Assembly: GCF_963678635.1 (NCBI RefSeq)
Contig: NC_087063.1
Span: 34,878,540-34,942,539 of the forward strand
Direction: 5' to 3'
DNA from: Symsagittifera roscoffensis
Taxonomy: Eukaryota > Xenacoelomorpha > Acoela > Convolutidae
Length of the DNA stretch: 64,000 nucleotides
Part shown: in pieces, positions 37,101 through 52,100 of the stretch
Numbering within the stretch: the stretch's first letter is position 1
Layout: each line of letters starts with the position of its first letter
Made by a program: the position numbers and the translations under genes
The notes under the pieces: generated by a model
Database searches by the model: none
What the model saw: the letters and a program-made list of their open reading frames with translations, nothing else
Told to the model about the DNA's origin: nothing

Positions 37101-40100
37101 TCTATATAACGTTATCTATATACGTATATAACGGGTACCTAACATAAAAAAAATCTAATTAAATATATTTTCTGAAAATTGTTTTAAGCTACTGAAAATG
37201 TGGCAGCCAAAGTTGATTTTCGGAAAACCGAAATAGGGGGTGGGGGGGGGATAGTTAACAACATTTAAAAATGAACAGAATACGCATCAAAAATTTTCAC
37301 AGAAAACTGAGACCTTTCTTTGATAGTTTTTTGGAATCTTGGCGGGCAAATTTTAAAAATTACACGCAAAATTTTCTGTCAACAGCTGTAAATGATTCCG
37401 CTGTTGACTACCTTAAAGCTTTCTTTAAATTAGTCAAAATTGAGAGGAAAAAACAGTTGCTAATTCATAGTTCCCTCCAATTACTTTCAGTGATGCGGTC
37501 GGAACAACAATACCTGCAGTTGCTCGTTGAGTATGGACTGGTGGTCCATGTAGACTACAGTGTACTTGAGGTCTTTCATCTGTCTCTTGACTGTGGCCAT
37601 GAATTGCACCACTCGGCTGGGGGAGATCCACTCGTCATGCACCACCACAAAACTAGTCCACTTCTCAACTCTACAACATCACCATTACCCAATTGGAAAG
37701 GTATAATGGATAGTATGGCGGCTTATTTAGAGTATGCTTATAAAGTCCACTAGCAGTCATAGAGTTAAAAAAGTGCCAAATCAAGTTATAACAGTCTCAT
37801 CTAAAGCGGACAATGGGGATGTTAGCTTGGTCATAATTTGTAAGCCAATCAGAATAGACTTTTTACATCTAGCGCTTCGCAACTTTCCGGGTCGAGGTGC
37901 TCGACTTATCTTTCGAGTTTGAAGGTCGAGCAAGTGCAGTTTTGTGACTGAAATTCCGCGGTCGAGAAGCAATTTTAAGTCAAGCACAAAGTCATAACAT
38001 ACCCAATTTCAGTCGAGAGAGTCAAAACATAAGTCAAGCACAGTCGAAACATATCCAAGTTTAGTCGAGAATGTAGAATAATAGGTCGAGCACAGAAGAA
38101 ACAGAGACCAAGCGCAACCTAATTTTTCAATTTTTTTTGAAGATTTTAATTACTTTAAATTGAAAATTGAGCAAAAAAAAACTTGCCCATAAAAAATCTC
38201 CGTCAAAAAATTGCAGTCAGGAACAATCATTTTAGGAGTTTTGCTTTCCACGAAAGTAAAATTTTTTCAGGGGGAACTCTTTATCTTTTAAAACCTAAAG
38301 GTTCCTGCGGCAAGAAAAAATAAATTTTACCGAAGTTTTCTCAAGTATCTGTTTCCGTCCAGATTTGTTTAAAAATTACAAGCAAAAAGAAAGATTGAAT
38401 TTGTATAAAATAGTTTTCGATGACTGAATTCGGCATATCACTGATTCTTGCAATTTTTTTTCAGTTGAATCATCTTGTCAGGTTACTCATGTTTTTTGAT
38501 AGTTGAGAAAGTCGAATTAGAGTCGCGAAGAGTCACAACATAGGCCAGACGCAATCGAAACATTAGTCTAGCACGGTCGAAACATAGGACAAGCCCAGTC
38601 GAAACATAAGTCGAACACGGTCGAAACTTAGAGCGAACATTCCAAAACAGACATACAAATGAAATTTTTGTCGCGTTTCTGCTGGCACAACTGTACAACA
38701 GATGCAAATAGCAGAATAATTCTTTATAACTGTTTTTTCTTTTAATGTGCAGATAGTTAGACCAGCATTATTGCTCTTCATAAACAAAACTGCCACAAGA
38801 AGGCCCACACTGGGTCGAACAATGTCGAAAGCTTTTTTTGTTGGGTGGAAAAAGTCAAAACATACCAAAATTTAGTCGAGAAAGTCTAAACATTCCGAAA
38901 TTTGGTCGAGACGGTCGAAAAATACCTATTTCTGCTCGAGAAAGTCGAAACACCGATTTTTGGTCGAATCGGTCGAAGTCTATCGATTTTTGGTTGACAA
39001 AGTTAAAACATAAATTGAGCACCTCGACCCGGATTCAATCTAGTATAAATAGTAGGTTCTTTATTTGGCCTGTTTAAGGGGGGGGGGTGATGCGTACTTG
39101 ACTATCTGTGCGACTGCCACGTCCACAGTCTGTGAAGTATCCACTACAAGGGGGAAGCTGAAGTCGAACTCCCCACCCCCGCCGCCGTCCCTGCTGTCCC
39201 ACTCTTCCCCATCAGCACCCTGAAGTAGACCAGGATTTTGCCGCTTCTAAAGTTTCTTAGGCTAAATTATGTTCTTGAAATTTCTCAGTTATGACAAAAA
39301 TTATCCGATAACTAAATAACTTTGCTTCTTATTAAATTTTTTTCAAAAAAAGTTTCACTTGTAAAAAATGCAGTATTATTTTCCATACTTAATTTTCAGG
39401 CTTGACTATATATGAGAATTAGTTTCCGGCTTCCTTGAGCTTTCTTGAATGAGAAGATGATGAGATGCACAAGTAATCAATTAAGATTAAGATTAAGACC
39501 ATTTATCCACGGGGGAAAGGACCAACACAAGAGCTGTATAGGTCCTAACGGCGAACCGCTGTTGTAACCTGTTTAAGCACTACATGCTATTTTTTTGGTT
39601 ATTTTTCTGGGATGGGTAATGTTGATTCACCCTCAAGCAACGAGCACGGATCATGGTGGGCCTCGAACATCCGGTTTTTCGCTTTAGAGGCGGAACCACT
39701 TCACCACCGCTCCACTGAAAATCGTCGTAGAACTGTTATATTTTCGCGAACCTAGATTTCCAAATGTGCTCATTCTTAATACGTTTTTAATTTTGAGTCG
39801 GATTTTATCAGAATTCAATGTGACATAGAGGCGCGAGGATAACAGCAGTTCTGAACAGACCCGGCTTCAACAAAACCAGATCTGCGTCATGCATGACCAG
39901 ATTTGACTGACACGTTGTCAATCATTTGAAATGCAAACAATCAACAAGCCAAAATTTTGACCTCTTTGGTAACTTTTCAATCGAATCCGATCATGTGTCA
40001 TTATGATCTGGTCATGCTTGATGCATATCTGGTCATGCACGATTGATATGTGTTCGCGTATCTGTCAGATCTCGTCATGCGATGGCCGTATCTAGTTTCT

Positions 40101-43100
40101 TATTAACCCCCAGCCCAACTCCCACCTTTCAACTGTGGACCTTTTATTCCGTGGAGGAGGCGGATGACACTGGGTCGCCTCAAACCATGACAGACGCGGG
40201 ATTCCAAATATAGTCATATTGTTGAGATTTAATCAGTAGAGCATGCATACAAAAATACCAGTTCTGACAAAAAAAATGAAGCGGCCAACACCAAGCGTAG
40301 CTGAAAAAAAAGTTTTTACTTCTAAAAATTGATAAAATTTTTTAAATAAATGATGAATGCTGTAAAAACACTATGAATGATGCTTAAACGATTTTAAAAA
40401 GGTACAATAGCAAAAATATATTAAGCGGGTCGCGTCTAGTAAACCGATGTATCAATAATTCATCAGATCAGCAGATCAAAATATTTACCGCAATGAGGTT
40501 CCATGGATAACAATCGATTATGATGAATTTTTATGGTCTGTTTTCATAAAATTTTAAATTAATCGATAATCTGGATGAACAATCAATTATAAAACAAACA
40601 AGACTGCTCGTATCAGGGCGAAGCCCTGAATGTTCCGACTGCCTTTTAAGGTTTATGGAGCAGCAGTAATAACATTAAAAAAATTAAATTAAATAAAAAA
40701 AAATGAAAATAATTTTTTTCTAGAATTTGAAATTTTTTATGAAATCATCCCCCCACACGCCATATGAAGTACAAAAGGATAGATTTCCTTCCTTGTAACA
40801 AATCAATTATGGCAAATAAGCTTCGTTCAACCAATTTGGAACGATTTATAAGACGGAATAAATCTCCGCTTACTCGTTATTAGCGTGAATTATATCGCGC
40901 GTTAATTGTCCCAAATTGGTCAAAATGGCAACCTTTAAACCCTCATAACTTTACGAAAAATGATCACAGGTGAAATATCTTTTCAAATTTAAGCTCAGGA
41001 CAACAATACCTTCTGAATGATATATAAAAATCCCGTCAAAAATGGCTAGTTAAAAAGTCGAAATTTGTCTGAAGAAAAAAAAACCCACCCCGAGCACAAA
41101 TATTCCGTTACTTTCGTATCGAAAGTCGGAACAACAAGACTGCTCGTATCAGGGTGAAGCCTTGAATGTTCCGACTGCCTTTTAAGGTTTATGGAGCAGT
41201 ACTAACATTAAAAAATTCAATGAAAAAAAATAAAAGATTTTTTTTTCTAAAATGTGAAATGTTTTATGAAAATCATCCCCCCACACGCCATATAAAGTTC
41301 AAAAGGATAGATTTCGCTCCTTGTAACAAACCAATTATGGCAAATAAGCTTCTTTTAACCAATTTGGAACTATTTCTAAGACGGATTAACTCTCCGCTTA
41401 CGCGTTAATAGCGCGAACAATATCGCGCGTTAATTGTCCGAAATTGGCCAAAATGGCAATCTTTAAACCCCCGTAACTTTACAAAAAAATGATCACAGGT
41501 GAAATATAATTTCAAATTTGAGCTCAGGACAACAATACCTTTCGAATGATAAGAAAAAATTCCGTCAAAAATGGCTAGTTAAAAAGTCGAAATTTGTCTG
41601 AAGAAAAAAAAACCCACCCCGAGCACAAATATTCCGTTACTTTCGTATCGAAAGTCGGAACAATAAATAGAAATCAAATTATTCCATTATAATCAGTTAT
41701 AATGCTTTATAAGGGATTATAATGGATTATGATGGATTTCATTAGATTATAGTGGATTATAAAAAAAATTTTATGAGTAAGAGCCTAGATTTTCAAGAAC
41801 CATGAAATAAAATATTCAAAAGTAGAACTTTGTAATCGCTAAATTGTGTTTAAGGGATTGCTATGAGGGCAAGGGTGTGAAGTGGCACAAGTGGGGGGCT
41901 TGTAGGTGTGCGGATAAATGTGGGTGGAGGATTGGTGTAAAAATTGAGAAACTCTTGGTTAAAAAGTGAGGAATATGGTTTTGCAAATTTTAACTAAATG
42001 TGAGTAGGTTTAGAAATCAGGTAGACTGTAAGTAATGCAGAAAAAAGTGCAAAATTTTGCAGAAAATTTGGGAAAAGATTATAGAGAATTTAATCCATTA
42101 CAATGTTTTTTAAATGGATTATAATCGATTTAGTTTTTCCTATAACATTTGATTATATTGGATCATAAAAAATTGCTTGGATCAAAGGGTAATTCTAACC
42201 GATTATAATACAAACATTTGACCACAAAAATATCGATTATAATCGATTATTATACATGAAAACTCACTGCGAGTTTTTTAATTGATCGTAGATTTATAGA
42301 ACTGATCTTTCTTCAGCTGAAATGATAAACTAAAAATTAAAAGATGGATAAATATTCATAAAACAATCATAAACCAGCTTATTTCAATTTTTAGGTTCAG
42401 AAAACGAATCAATTTATTTCAATTAACAAAGATTTATAAAAAAAAACCAGCTTATCTTAATTTATAGATTCATAAAAAGAATCAGCTTATTTCAAATTTT
42501 TGTTTTGCTATTATACAAATCTGTAAGTTCAATTGATGCGAGATTAGGTAATTGAATGATGCAATAATTGCGGAATTTCTGTTTAATTATCTGATCCGCC
42601 AGTTTTCTTTCTTTTTGTTGATTCGTCGATTCACAGTAATTTAGAGCCTCCTATTGTATCGAACCCCCATAACTTGAAACAAAAAGACTACAGTTGAAAA
42701 TGTCTTCAATTAGGTCAACAATATTGTCTTCGAGGGTCTGTTCCGTTATACGGTCCAAAAATGAAAAATCATACTTAAAAATTTTTATTAAGCAAAATAA
42801 CTGACAATATACAGAACACAAAACTAATAATATGCAACCGTTTTAAGTTTTGTTGGGAGTTCGGGGCGCAATGAGGCCGGCCAAAACTGCGCCATTTCCA
42901 TCAAAGTTTAGTTGGTCATTTAATAGATAAAATAGCAATGTTTTTGGTCACTTTTGTAATTTTTGGTGAAATGAGCTTTGGAATAATAACGATTTCTAGC
43001 TTTTCTCTCGGCTGCATTACCGTTTTCAAATTTGTCAAAATATCTATTTTAGGCCGTATAACGGAACGACTCGTCTTCTTAAAGCTTCAAGAGTTCTTAA

Positions 43101-46100
43101 ATGGCAAACATGGACATTTTAAGGTTCGGCAGAGCTTAAAAATAACAAAAAGAAAACATTTGACCTCGAAAGTTTGCAGAAAAACATCCGCCATCCAAAT
43201 ATCCTGCACACCACACGCCCTTGATCAGTAATTTTGGGCCATCTGGTGAAGCGTATTTTTGGTGACAAAAAACCTGCTCATTAATCAGACCAAAATGAAT
43301 TTGAATTGAATACGCATATTTAATTTGGAGTTAAAGTCCACAAAAGGTCAACTTTCGTGTCAGGTTTTCTTCTTCTGCAGAAGTGAAGTTGCTTTCCAGA
43401 TCTCCGCCAACTGCTTCTAAGCTAGCAATTTAAGGAGTTAAACTGCACTCAATTTTTATTTTTAAACCGTTTATGAACATATACGTATGTGAGCGATAGA
43501 CAGACACCATCTATCGTGTTTGCATAATTAAAACATCAGAGGCAAAAAATAACCTAAAAAAGCATGTGCTTCTTGTGCAAGAGACATGTTTGCTATACGA
43601 CTAAGGAATACGTGTTTCATTATAACAAAACTTTGCTTCTCATGAAATTTGATTTTTTATATTGTGATCTTTTTTGTTCTTTGTTGAAATATAAATGTTA
43701 CTTCTTGTGGTATTAAGTCATCAAATTGACATGCTGAATAAAACTGACAAACATATTGGTGTTCCTAATCAACCGTATAAAACCACTCATTACACCAAAA
43801 AAATTGATGCTCTTGTGAGGTGGGGAGGGAGGGGGGGGGGATTTGGTAAGGAAAAAGAGTCGAATTATCATGGGCGCGATTAATACAGTGCGGAATTTAG
43901 TGGCGCAACTCGACTGGGATTAACGTTAGTTCTCGTATCTTTAGCTCGTAGATTAATAGTCTTTATACAAAACTTTGGTATCGTGAAGTATTTGCGTCGT
44001 GTTTTGTTGCGCCATACCAAGGAGTGGTGATAGTGTTGTTGTTGAGGGGGACAGTGGTGGTTGATGGCCAGATGGGGCACTCTTTTGTCCCTGGCCAGTC
44101 CAGACAGGAGGGCGTGGCTGGCACAAGAGGATATGGACAGGAACAAGGCGAAGTGGGAGTGTAGCAGCACACATGCCCACCTCACAACTTCATAGGGGTC
44201 CACTCCTTGCACCTGGATCATCCTAAACAGGCTCTTTTGAAGGATTTTTTTTTCGCTGGGCGGAGGGGGAGCAAACTTTGTCGGAAATCGTGTCTATTCT
44301 ATGACTCAACAAAAAACAAATACAAAAAAAATCTTTTCAATTCGAATTGAAGAGAATTGTTTCATATTTGTTCTTTCATAGAATAGAGTTTTTGCAAATT
44401 TTCTGCAAATTATTTGCAAAAACCACCAACTTTAGAACTAAAAAGAAAATGGATTATAATCAATTGTATTAGATTATATTGAATTTTTTTCCTCAAAAAC
44501 AATTGAATGGCAAAATAACCGATTTTGTGGTTTGAAGCTTACATCTGAAATGAATTGTAATGAATGGTTTTTGTCTAGGAAATATAATTATAATTCATGG
44601 GCGCTGTTTAGTAAATCAAATTAGTTGTCAAATTTGAGTATTTAACCTCCAACTTTTTCTTAAGCCTGATAACAATTATTTAAGCAAAAAACTTTCAGAA
44701 ATTTTTTTTAATCTACAAAATATCAATGCCCTGGAAAAAAAGAGTATTCAAGAATGTTGCTTTGTGATATATTCGGGTCTTGGAATTGGCAATTTGATCA
44801 TTTTGATATCTTGTTGAGCTCGGTTTTTACTGTTTCGTTTTGAACGCGTAGCGTTTGATGCGAAATATTCAGACTCAGAAATCTTGAGCTGTTTAAACAC
44901 GCTTACCAGTCTCATTAATAATTATTTTTCTTCTATATTTCGAAAATCGGGTATTCACCTTTTCATTTTTTGTAAATTTTGATTTCTAATAGAGCAGTCG
45001 CAATAGTTAGAGGTTTGCTCTGATCAGTGCATTCATGTTGTTTGCACCGATCAGAGCAAATCGGTGCATTCATGGCACACAACTCGCAAGAGAAATTAAC
45101 CAAAAAAAAAAATAAAAAACGAATTTTTGTTTTTCGTTTTTTTTCTAAAGCTTTGTCCTTTTTCTGACTTTTTGCAGTGTTATTATGGTGAATTTTTTTG
45201 TGTTGTTTGCTCAGTTCTTAATTATTCAAAAAATTTCAATCAAAAAATTTATTGGGTCAACAAGCTTGAGTGATCCAGCTTAATTCAAACGGATTGCCTT
45301 TGTTCCAATTTTTGAAGAAAGTGACGGAGAATCTGTGCTCGGACTGAGTTTTGTTCCGAATTTCGACTTTCTCACTATCCTGTTTCGACGAAAATCTTTA
45401 TCTAACTTTTGAAACGAAGCTTTTGCTCTGAGCTCATACTTAAATAAGACTGCTTGTATCAGGGCGAAGTCCATACTTTTGCGACTGACTTTTAAGGTCT
45501 ATGGAGCATTAACAACATGAAAAATTAAATGTAAGAATTTTTTTTTTCAAATTTGAGATATTTGCAAAAAACATCACCTCACACGCCATATATATACAAA
45601 GTGATAGATTTCCCTCCTAGTAACAAATCAATTAGGGCAAATAACCTTCCTTTAACCAAATTGGAACGATTTCTAAGATGGAATAAATCTCCGCTTACGC
45701 GTTAATAACGCGAAAAATATGGCGCGTTAATTGTCCCAAATTGGCCAGAATGCCAAAATTTAAACCCCCATAACTTAACAAAAATGGTCACAGGCGAAAT
45801 GTTTTTTTTTCAAATTTAGGCTCAAGACAAAAATACTTTTTGAATGATATGAAGAAGTTTTGTCGAAAATCGCTAGTTAAAAAGTCGAATATTGTCTGCA
45901 GAAAAAAAACCCACCTCGAGCACAAATATTCCGTTACTTTCGTTACGAAAGTTGGAACAAAACGTACTTCACCTGCAATCGTTTTTTTGTGAAGTTATGG
46001 GGGTCTAAAACCGCCATTCCCACACGCCACTTAGCCTAAAACCGCCATTTTGGGCTGTGGGGGACAATTAATGCGCGACATAATTTGTGTTATTTACTCG

Positions 46101-49100
46101 TCAGCGGAGATTTAATCTGTCATAGAAATCGTTTCAAATTGAATTGAGGCATGCTCCTTGGTCTATTTATACTTTGCTACATAAAAAATATCTCAATTTG
46201 TATTTTACAAAGCGTGTTGGGAGATCATTTTCAGAAAAACCATCAAAACCATCAACTGAAAATTTTTTCAGTTTTCTTTCGAGAATTTCATCAATTGTTT
46301 TATTTCAAATTATTCCGTAGAAACTAAAACGATGTCGGAAAGACAGGGCTTTGCCCTGATACAAGCAGTTAACTAGATCATATACCTGGAAAATTCAAAT
46401 TAAGTTTGTCGCGGAATGAATGACCACTTCTCAAAAAACAATTCAAACAAACTTTCTGCAAAATTTGATTTTTTTTCGATTTTATCTACTGATTGCTAGG
46501 TTCCTCCGTTCAAATAATTAACCAGATTATTTGACTTAACTTGAATACTTTTATCTGAAAAACTCTGGCATAATCCTTGGGCGTGTGACTGGAATTGATT
46601 ATTACCCTACTTCTGTTTAACAGTATAACCAAAGGGGTTCAGGTTCTACTAGCTAACAAATAAGCGCGCTCCTCAGGGCAGAATGAAACAACTAACAAGA
46701 CTGCTCGTATCAGGGCGAAGCCCTGAATGTTCCGAGTGCCTCTTAAGGTTTATGGAGCAGTAATAACATTAAAAAATTATATGTAATAAAACAAAATGAA
46801 ATTTTATTTTCTAAAGTTTGAAATTTTTTATAAATATCATCACCCCACACGCCATATAAAGTACTAAAATATGAATTTCGCTCCTTGTAACAAATCAATT
46901 ATGGCAAATAAGTTTCTTTCAACCAATTTGGAACGATTTCTAAGACTGATTAACTCTCCGCTTACGCGTTAATAGCGCGAAATATATCGCGCGTTAATTG
47001 TCCCAAATTGGCCAAAATGCCAATCTTTAAACCCCCATAATTTTACAAAAAATGATCACAGGTGTAATATCTTTTCAAATTTGAGCTCAGGATAACAATA
47101 CCTTTCGAATGATGTGAAAAAATGGCTAGTTAAAAAGTCGAATATTGTCTGCAGAAAAAAAACCCACCTCGAGCCCAAATATTCCGTTACTTTCGTTACG
47201 AAAGTTGGAACAAAACGTACTTCACCTGCAATCGTTTTTTTGTGAGGTTATGGGGGTCTAAAACCGCCATTCCCACACGCCACTTAGCCTAAAACCGCCA
47301 TTTTGGGCTGTGTGGGACAATTAATGCGCGACATAATTTGTGTTATTTACTCGTCAGCGGAGATTTAATCTGTCATAGAAATCGTTTCAAATTGAATTGA
47401 GGCATGCTCCTTGGTCTATTTATACTTTGCTACATAAAAAATATCTCAATTTGTATTTACAAAGCGTGTTGGGAGATCATTTTCAGAAAAACCATCAAAA
47501 CCATCAACTGAAAATTTTTTCAGTTTTCTTTCGAGATTTCATCAATTGTGTTATTTCAAATTATTCCGTAGAAACTAAAACGATGTCGGAAAGACAGGGC
47601 TTTGCCCTGATACAAGCAGTTAACTAGATCATATACCTGGAAAATTCAAGGTTAAGTTTGTCGCGGAATGAATGACCACTTCTCACAAAAAATNNNNNNN
47701 NNNNNNNNNNNNNNNNNNNNNNNNNNNNNNNNNNNNNNNNNNNNNNNNNNNNNNNNNNNNNNNNNNNNNNNNNNNNNNNNNNNNNNNNNNNNNNNNNNNN
47801 NNNNNNNNNNNNNNNNNNNNNNNNNNNNNNNNNNNNNNNNNNNNNNNNNNNNNNNNNNNNNNNNNNNNNNNNNNNNNNNNNNNNNNNNNNNNNTTATCCT
47901 GCACACCACACGCCCTTGATCAGTATTTTTGGGCCATCTGGTGAAACGTATTTTTGGTGACAAAAAACCTGCTCAATAATCAGACCAAAATGAATTTGAA
48001 TTGAATACGCATATTTAATTTGGAGTTAAATTCCACAAAAGGTCAACTTTCGTGTCAGGTTTTCTACTTCTGCAGAAGTGAAGTTGGTTTCCAGATCTCC
48101 GCCAACTGCTTCTAAGCTAGCAATTTGAGGAGTTAAACTGCACTCAATTTCTATTTTTAAACCGTTTATGAACATATACGTATGTGAGCGATAGACAGAC
48201 ACCATCTATCGTGTATGTATAATTAAAATATCAGAGGAAAAAAATAACCTAAAAAGCATGTGCTTCTTGTGCAAGAGACATGTTTGCTATACGACTAAGC
48301 AATACGTGTTTCATTATAACAAAACTTTGCTTCTCATGAAGTTTAATTTTTTATATTGTGATCTTTTTTGTTCTTTGTTCAAATTTAAATGTTACTTCTT
48401 GTGGTATTAAGTCATCAAATCGACATGTTGACTAAAACTGACAAACATATTTGGTGTTCTTAATCAACCGTATAAAACCACTCATTACACCAAAAAATTG
48501 ATGCTCTTGTGAGGTGGGGAGGGAGGGGGCATTGGGTTAGGAAAAAGAGTCGAATTATCATGAGCGCGATTAATACAGTGCGGAGTTTAGTGGCGCAACT
48601 CGACTTGGAATAACGGTAGTTCTCGTATCTTTAGCTCGTAGATTAATAGTCTTTATAAAAAACTTTGGTATCGTAAAGTATTTTGCGTGGTGTTTTGTTG
48701 TGCCATACCAAGGAGTGGTGATAGTGTTGTTGTTGAGGGGGACAGTGGTGGTTGATGGCCAGATGGGGCACTCTTTTGTCCCTGGCCAGTCCAGACAGGA
48801 GGGCGTGGCTGGCACAAGAGGATATGGACAGGAACAAGGCGAAGTGGGAGTGTAGCAGCACACATGCCCACCTCACAACTTCATAGGGGTCCACTCCTTC
48901 CACCTGGATCATCCTAAACAGGCTCTTTTGAAGGATTTTTTTTTCGCTGGGGGAAGGGGGAGCAAACTTTTTCGGAAATTGTGTCTATTCTATGACTCAA
49001 CAAAAAAACAAATACAAAAAAATCTTTTCAGCTCTAATTGAAGAGAATTGTTTAATATTGGTTCTTTCATAGAATAGAGTTTTTGCAAATTTTCTGCAAA

Positions 49101-52100
49101 TTATTTGCAAAAACCACCAACTTTAGAACTAAAAAGAAAATGGATTATAATCAATTGTATTAGATTATATTGAATTTTTTTCCTCAAAAACAATTGAATG
49201 GCAAAATAACCAATTTTGTGGTTCGAAGTTTACATCTAAATGGATCATAATGAATGGTTTTTGTCTAGGAAATATGTTATAATTCATAAGCGCTCGGTAA
49301 ATACCGCTGTTTAGTAAATCAAATTAGTTGTCAAATTTGAGTATTTAACCTCCAACTTTTTCTTAAGCCTGATAACAATTATTTAAGCAAAAAACTTTCA
49401 GAAATTTTTTTTAATCTGCAAAATATCAATGCCCTGGAAAAAAAAGATTATTCAAGAATGTTTCACCATCTGTTGCTTTGTGATATATTTGGGTCTTGGA
49501 ATTGGCAATTTGATCATTTTGATACCTTGGTGAGCTTGGTTTTTACTGTTTCGTTTTGAGCGCGTAGCGTTTGATGCGAAAAATTCAGACTCAGAAATCT
49601 TGAGCTGTTTAAACACGCTCACCAGTCTCATTAACAATTATTTTTCTTCTATATTTCGAAAATCGGGTATTCACCTTTTCATTTTTTTTGTAAATTTTGA
49701 TTTCTAATTGAGCAGCCACAATAGTTAGAGGCTTGCTCTGATCAGTGCATTCATGTTGTTTGCACCGATCAGAGCAAATCGATGCATTCGTGGCACACAA
49801 CTAGCAGGAGAAATTAACCAAAAAATATTAATTTTTTTTTTTTCGTTTTTTTTCTAAAACTTTGTCCTTTTTCTTACTTTTTGCAGTGCTATTATGGTGA
49901 ATTTTTTTTGTGTTGTTTGCTCAGTTCTTAATTATTCAAAATATTTTAATCAAAAAATTTATCGAGTCAGTTTATCAACAAGCTTGATTGATCCAGCTTA
50001 ATTCAAACGGATTGACTTTGTTCCAATTTTTGAAGAAAGTGACGGAGAATCTGTGCTCGGACTGAGTTTTGTTCCGAATTTCGACTTTCTCACTATCCTG
50101 TTTCGACGAAAATATTTTTCTATCTTTTGAAATGCACTTTTGCTCTGAGCTCATACTTAAATAAGACTGCTTGTATCAGGGCGAAGCCCATAACTTTCCG
50201 ACTGACTTATAAGGTCTATGGAGCATTAACAACATGAAAAAATATGTGTAAGAAATTTTTTTTTTTAAATTTGAGATATTTGCGAAAATCATCCCCTCAC
50301 ACGCCATATATAGTACGAAGTGATAGATTTCGCTCCTAGTAACAAATCAATTAGGTCAAATCAGCTCCCTTTAACCAATTTGGAACGATTTCTAAGATGG
50401 AATAAATCTCCGCTTACGCGTTAATAACGCGAAAAATATCGCGCAAATTGGCCAGAATAGCAACATTTAAACCCCCATAACTTTACAAAAATGGTCACAG
50501 GGGAAATGTTTTTTTAAATTTAGGCTCAGGACAACAATACTTTTTGAATGATATGAAAAAGTTTTGTCGAAAATGGCTAGTTAAAAAGTCGAATATTGTC
50601 TGAAGAAAAAAAACCCACCTCGAGCACAAATATTCCGTTACTTTCGTTACAAAAGTTGGAACAAAAAGTACATCACCTGCAATCGTTTTTGGTGAAGTTA
50701 TGGGGCTCTAAAGACCGCCATTTTGGGCTGTGTGGGACAATTAATGCGCGACATATTTTGTGCTATTTACGCGTCAGCGGAGATTTAATCTGTCATAGAA
50801 ATCGTTCCAAATTGAATTGAGGCATGCTCGTTGGTTGGTCTATTTAACACTTTGCTTCATAGAAAATATCTCAATTTGTATTTTACAAAGCGTGTTGGGA
50901 GATCATTTTCAGAAAACCATCAAAACCATTAACTGAAAACTTTTTCAGTTTTCTTTCGAGAATTTCATCAATTATTTTATTTCAAATTATTCCGTGGAAA
51001 CTAAAACAAAGTCGGAAAGGCAGGGCTGTGCCTTGATACAAGCAGTCAACTAGATCATATACATAGAAAATTTAAGTTAAGTTTGAATGATCTTGTCTGA
51101 ATGAATGATCACTTTTCAAAAAACAATTCAAACAAAATTTCTGCGAAATTTGACTTTTTTTCGACTTTCTCCACTGATTGCTAGGTTCCTCAGTTCAAAT
51201 AATTACCCAAATTATTCGACTTAATTTGAATACATTTATCTGAAAAACTATGGCATAATTCTTGGGCGTGTGAGTGGAATTGATTATTACCCTACTTCTG
51301 TTTAACAGTATAACCAAAGGGGTTCAGGTTCTACTAGCAAACAAATAAGCGCGCTCTTCAGGTCAAAATGAAATAACTAACAAGACTGCTCGTATCAGGG
51401 CGAAGTTCTGAATGTTCCGACTGCCTATTAAGGTTTATGGAGCAGTAATAACATTAAAAAATTAAATGTAATAAGACAAGAAGAAATTTTTTTTTCCTAA
51501 AATATGAAATTTTATATGAATATCATCCCCCCACACGCCATATACAGTACCAAAATATAGATTTCGCTCCTTGTAACAAATCAGTTATGGCAAATAAGCT
51601 TCTTTCAACCAATTTTGAACGATTTCTAAGACTGATTAACTCTCCGCTTACGCGTTAATAGCGCGAAATATATCGCCCGTTATTTGCCCCAACTTGGTCA
51701 AAATGGCAATCTTTAAACCCCCATAACTTTACGAAAAATAATCACAGGTGAAATGTCTTTTCAAATTTGAGCTCTTGACAACAATACCTTTCGAATGATA
51801 TAAAAAATTCCGTCAAAAATGGCTAGTTAAAAAGTCGAAATTTGTCTGAAGAAAAAAAACCCACCCCGAGCACAAATATTCCGATACTTTCGTATCGAAA
51901 GTCGGAACAATAACGTATTGTCATCTTGGTATGAATTATGACAAAAAATTTCGAATGGCAAAAAAACTTTCACCTTTTTTACGATTACTGTGCAATTTGT
52001 TTAAAATCAATCGCACGTTTCTTCGAAACAAGATAAAGGACAAAAGAAAATGAAAGAGCGATAACTGACATATAACTCAAGATTGCTTTATCTTGATGTT

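Larger units (their letters stand above)
29424..37513. other. iGluR intron 4 (8.1 kb)
   Basis: Holds an 88-bp tandem array, two copies of a tRNA-like repeat, a LINE relic and a degraded half copy of the palindromic repeat (about 33640-33965, with GTTCCAAACTGAATTGAGGC and GGGCAGTCGGAAC). Other parts (29430-30830, 32250-33630, 33970-34750) are AT-rich with no recognised content. Confidence 0.6.
43199..47215. repeat. Duplicated block, copy carrying exon 2B
   Basis: Aligns with 47894-51910 at an offset of about 4.69 kb (exons 4691 apart, downstream repeat units 4685 apart), including exon 2 and its flanking introns. Introns differ by scattered substitutions and small indels. Confidence 0.88.
47894..51910. 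repeat. Duplicated block, copy carrying exon 2A
   Basis: Second copy of the exon 2 block. Its left edge is the assembly gap, so the true boundary of the duplication is hidden. Confidence 0.88.

Noticed and set aside
43880-44017. Extension of exon 2 beyond GTATGG as coding
   Set aside because: The open frame continues, but similarity to the ATD stops at the donor, and exon 3 joins in phase only from the donor.
47652-47963. Open frames crossing the N run
   Set aside because: They are open only because unknown bases contain no stops.
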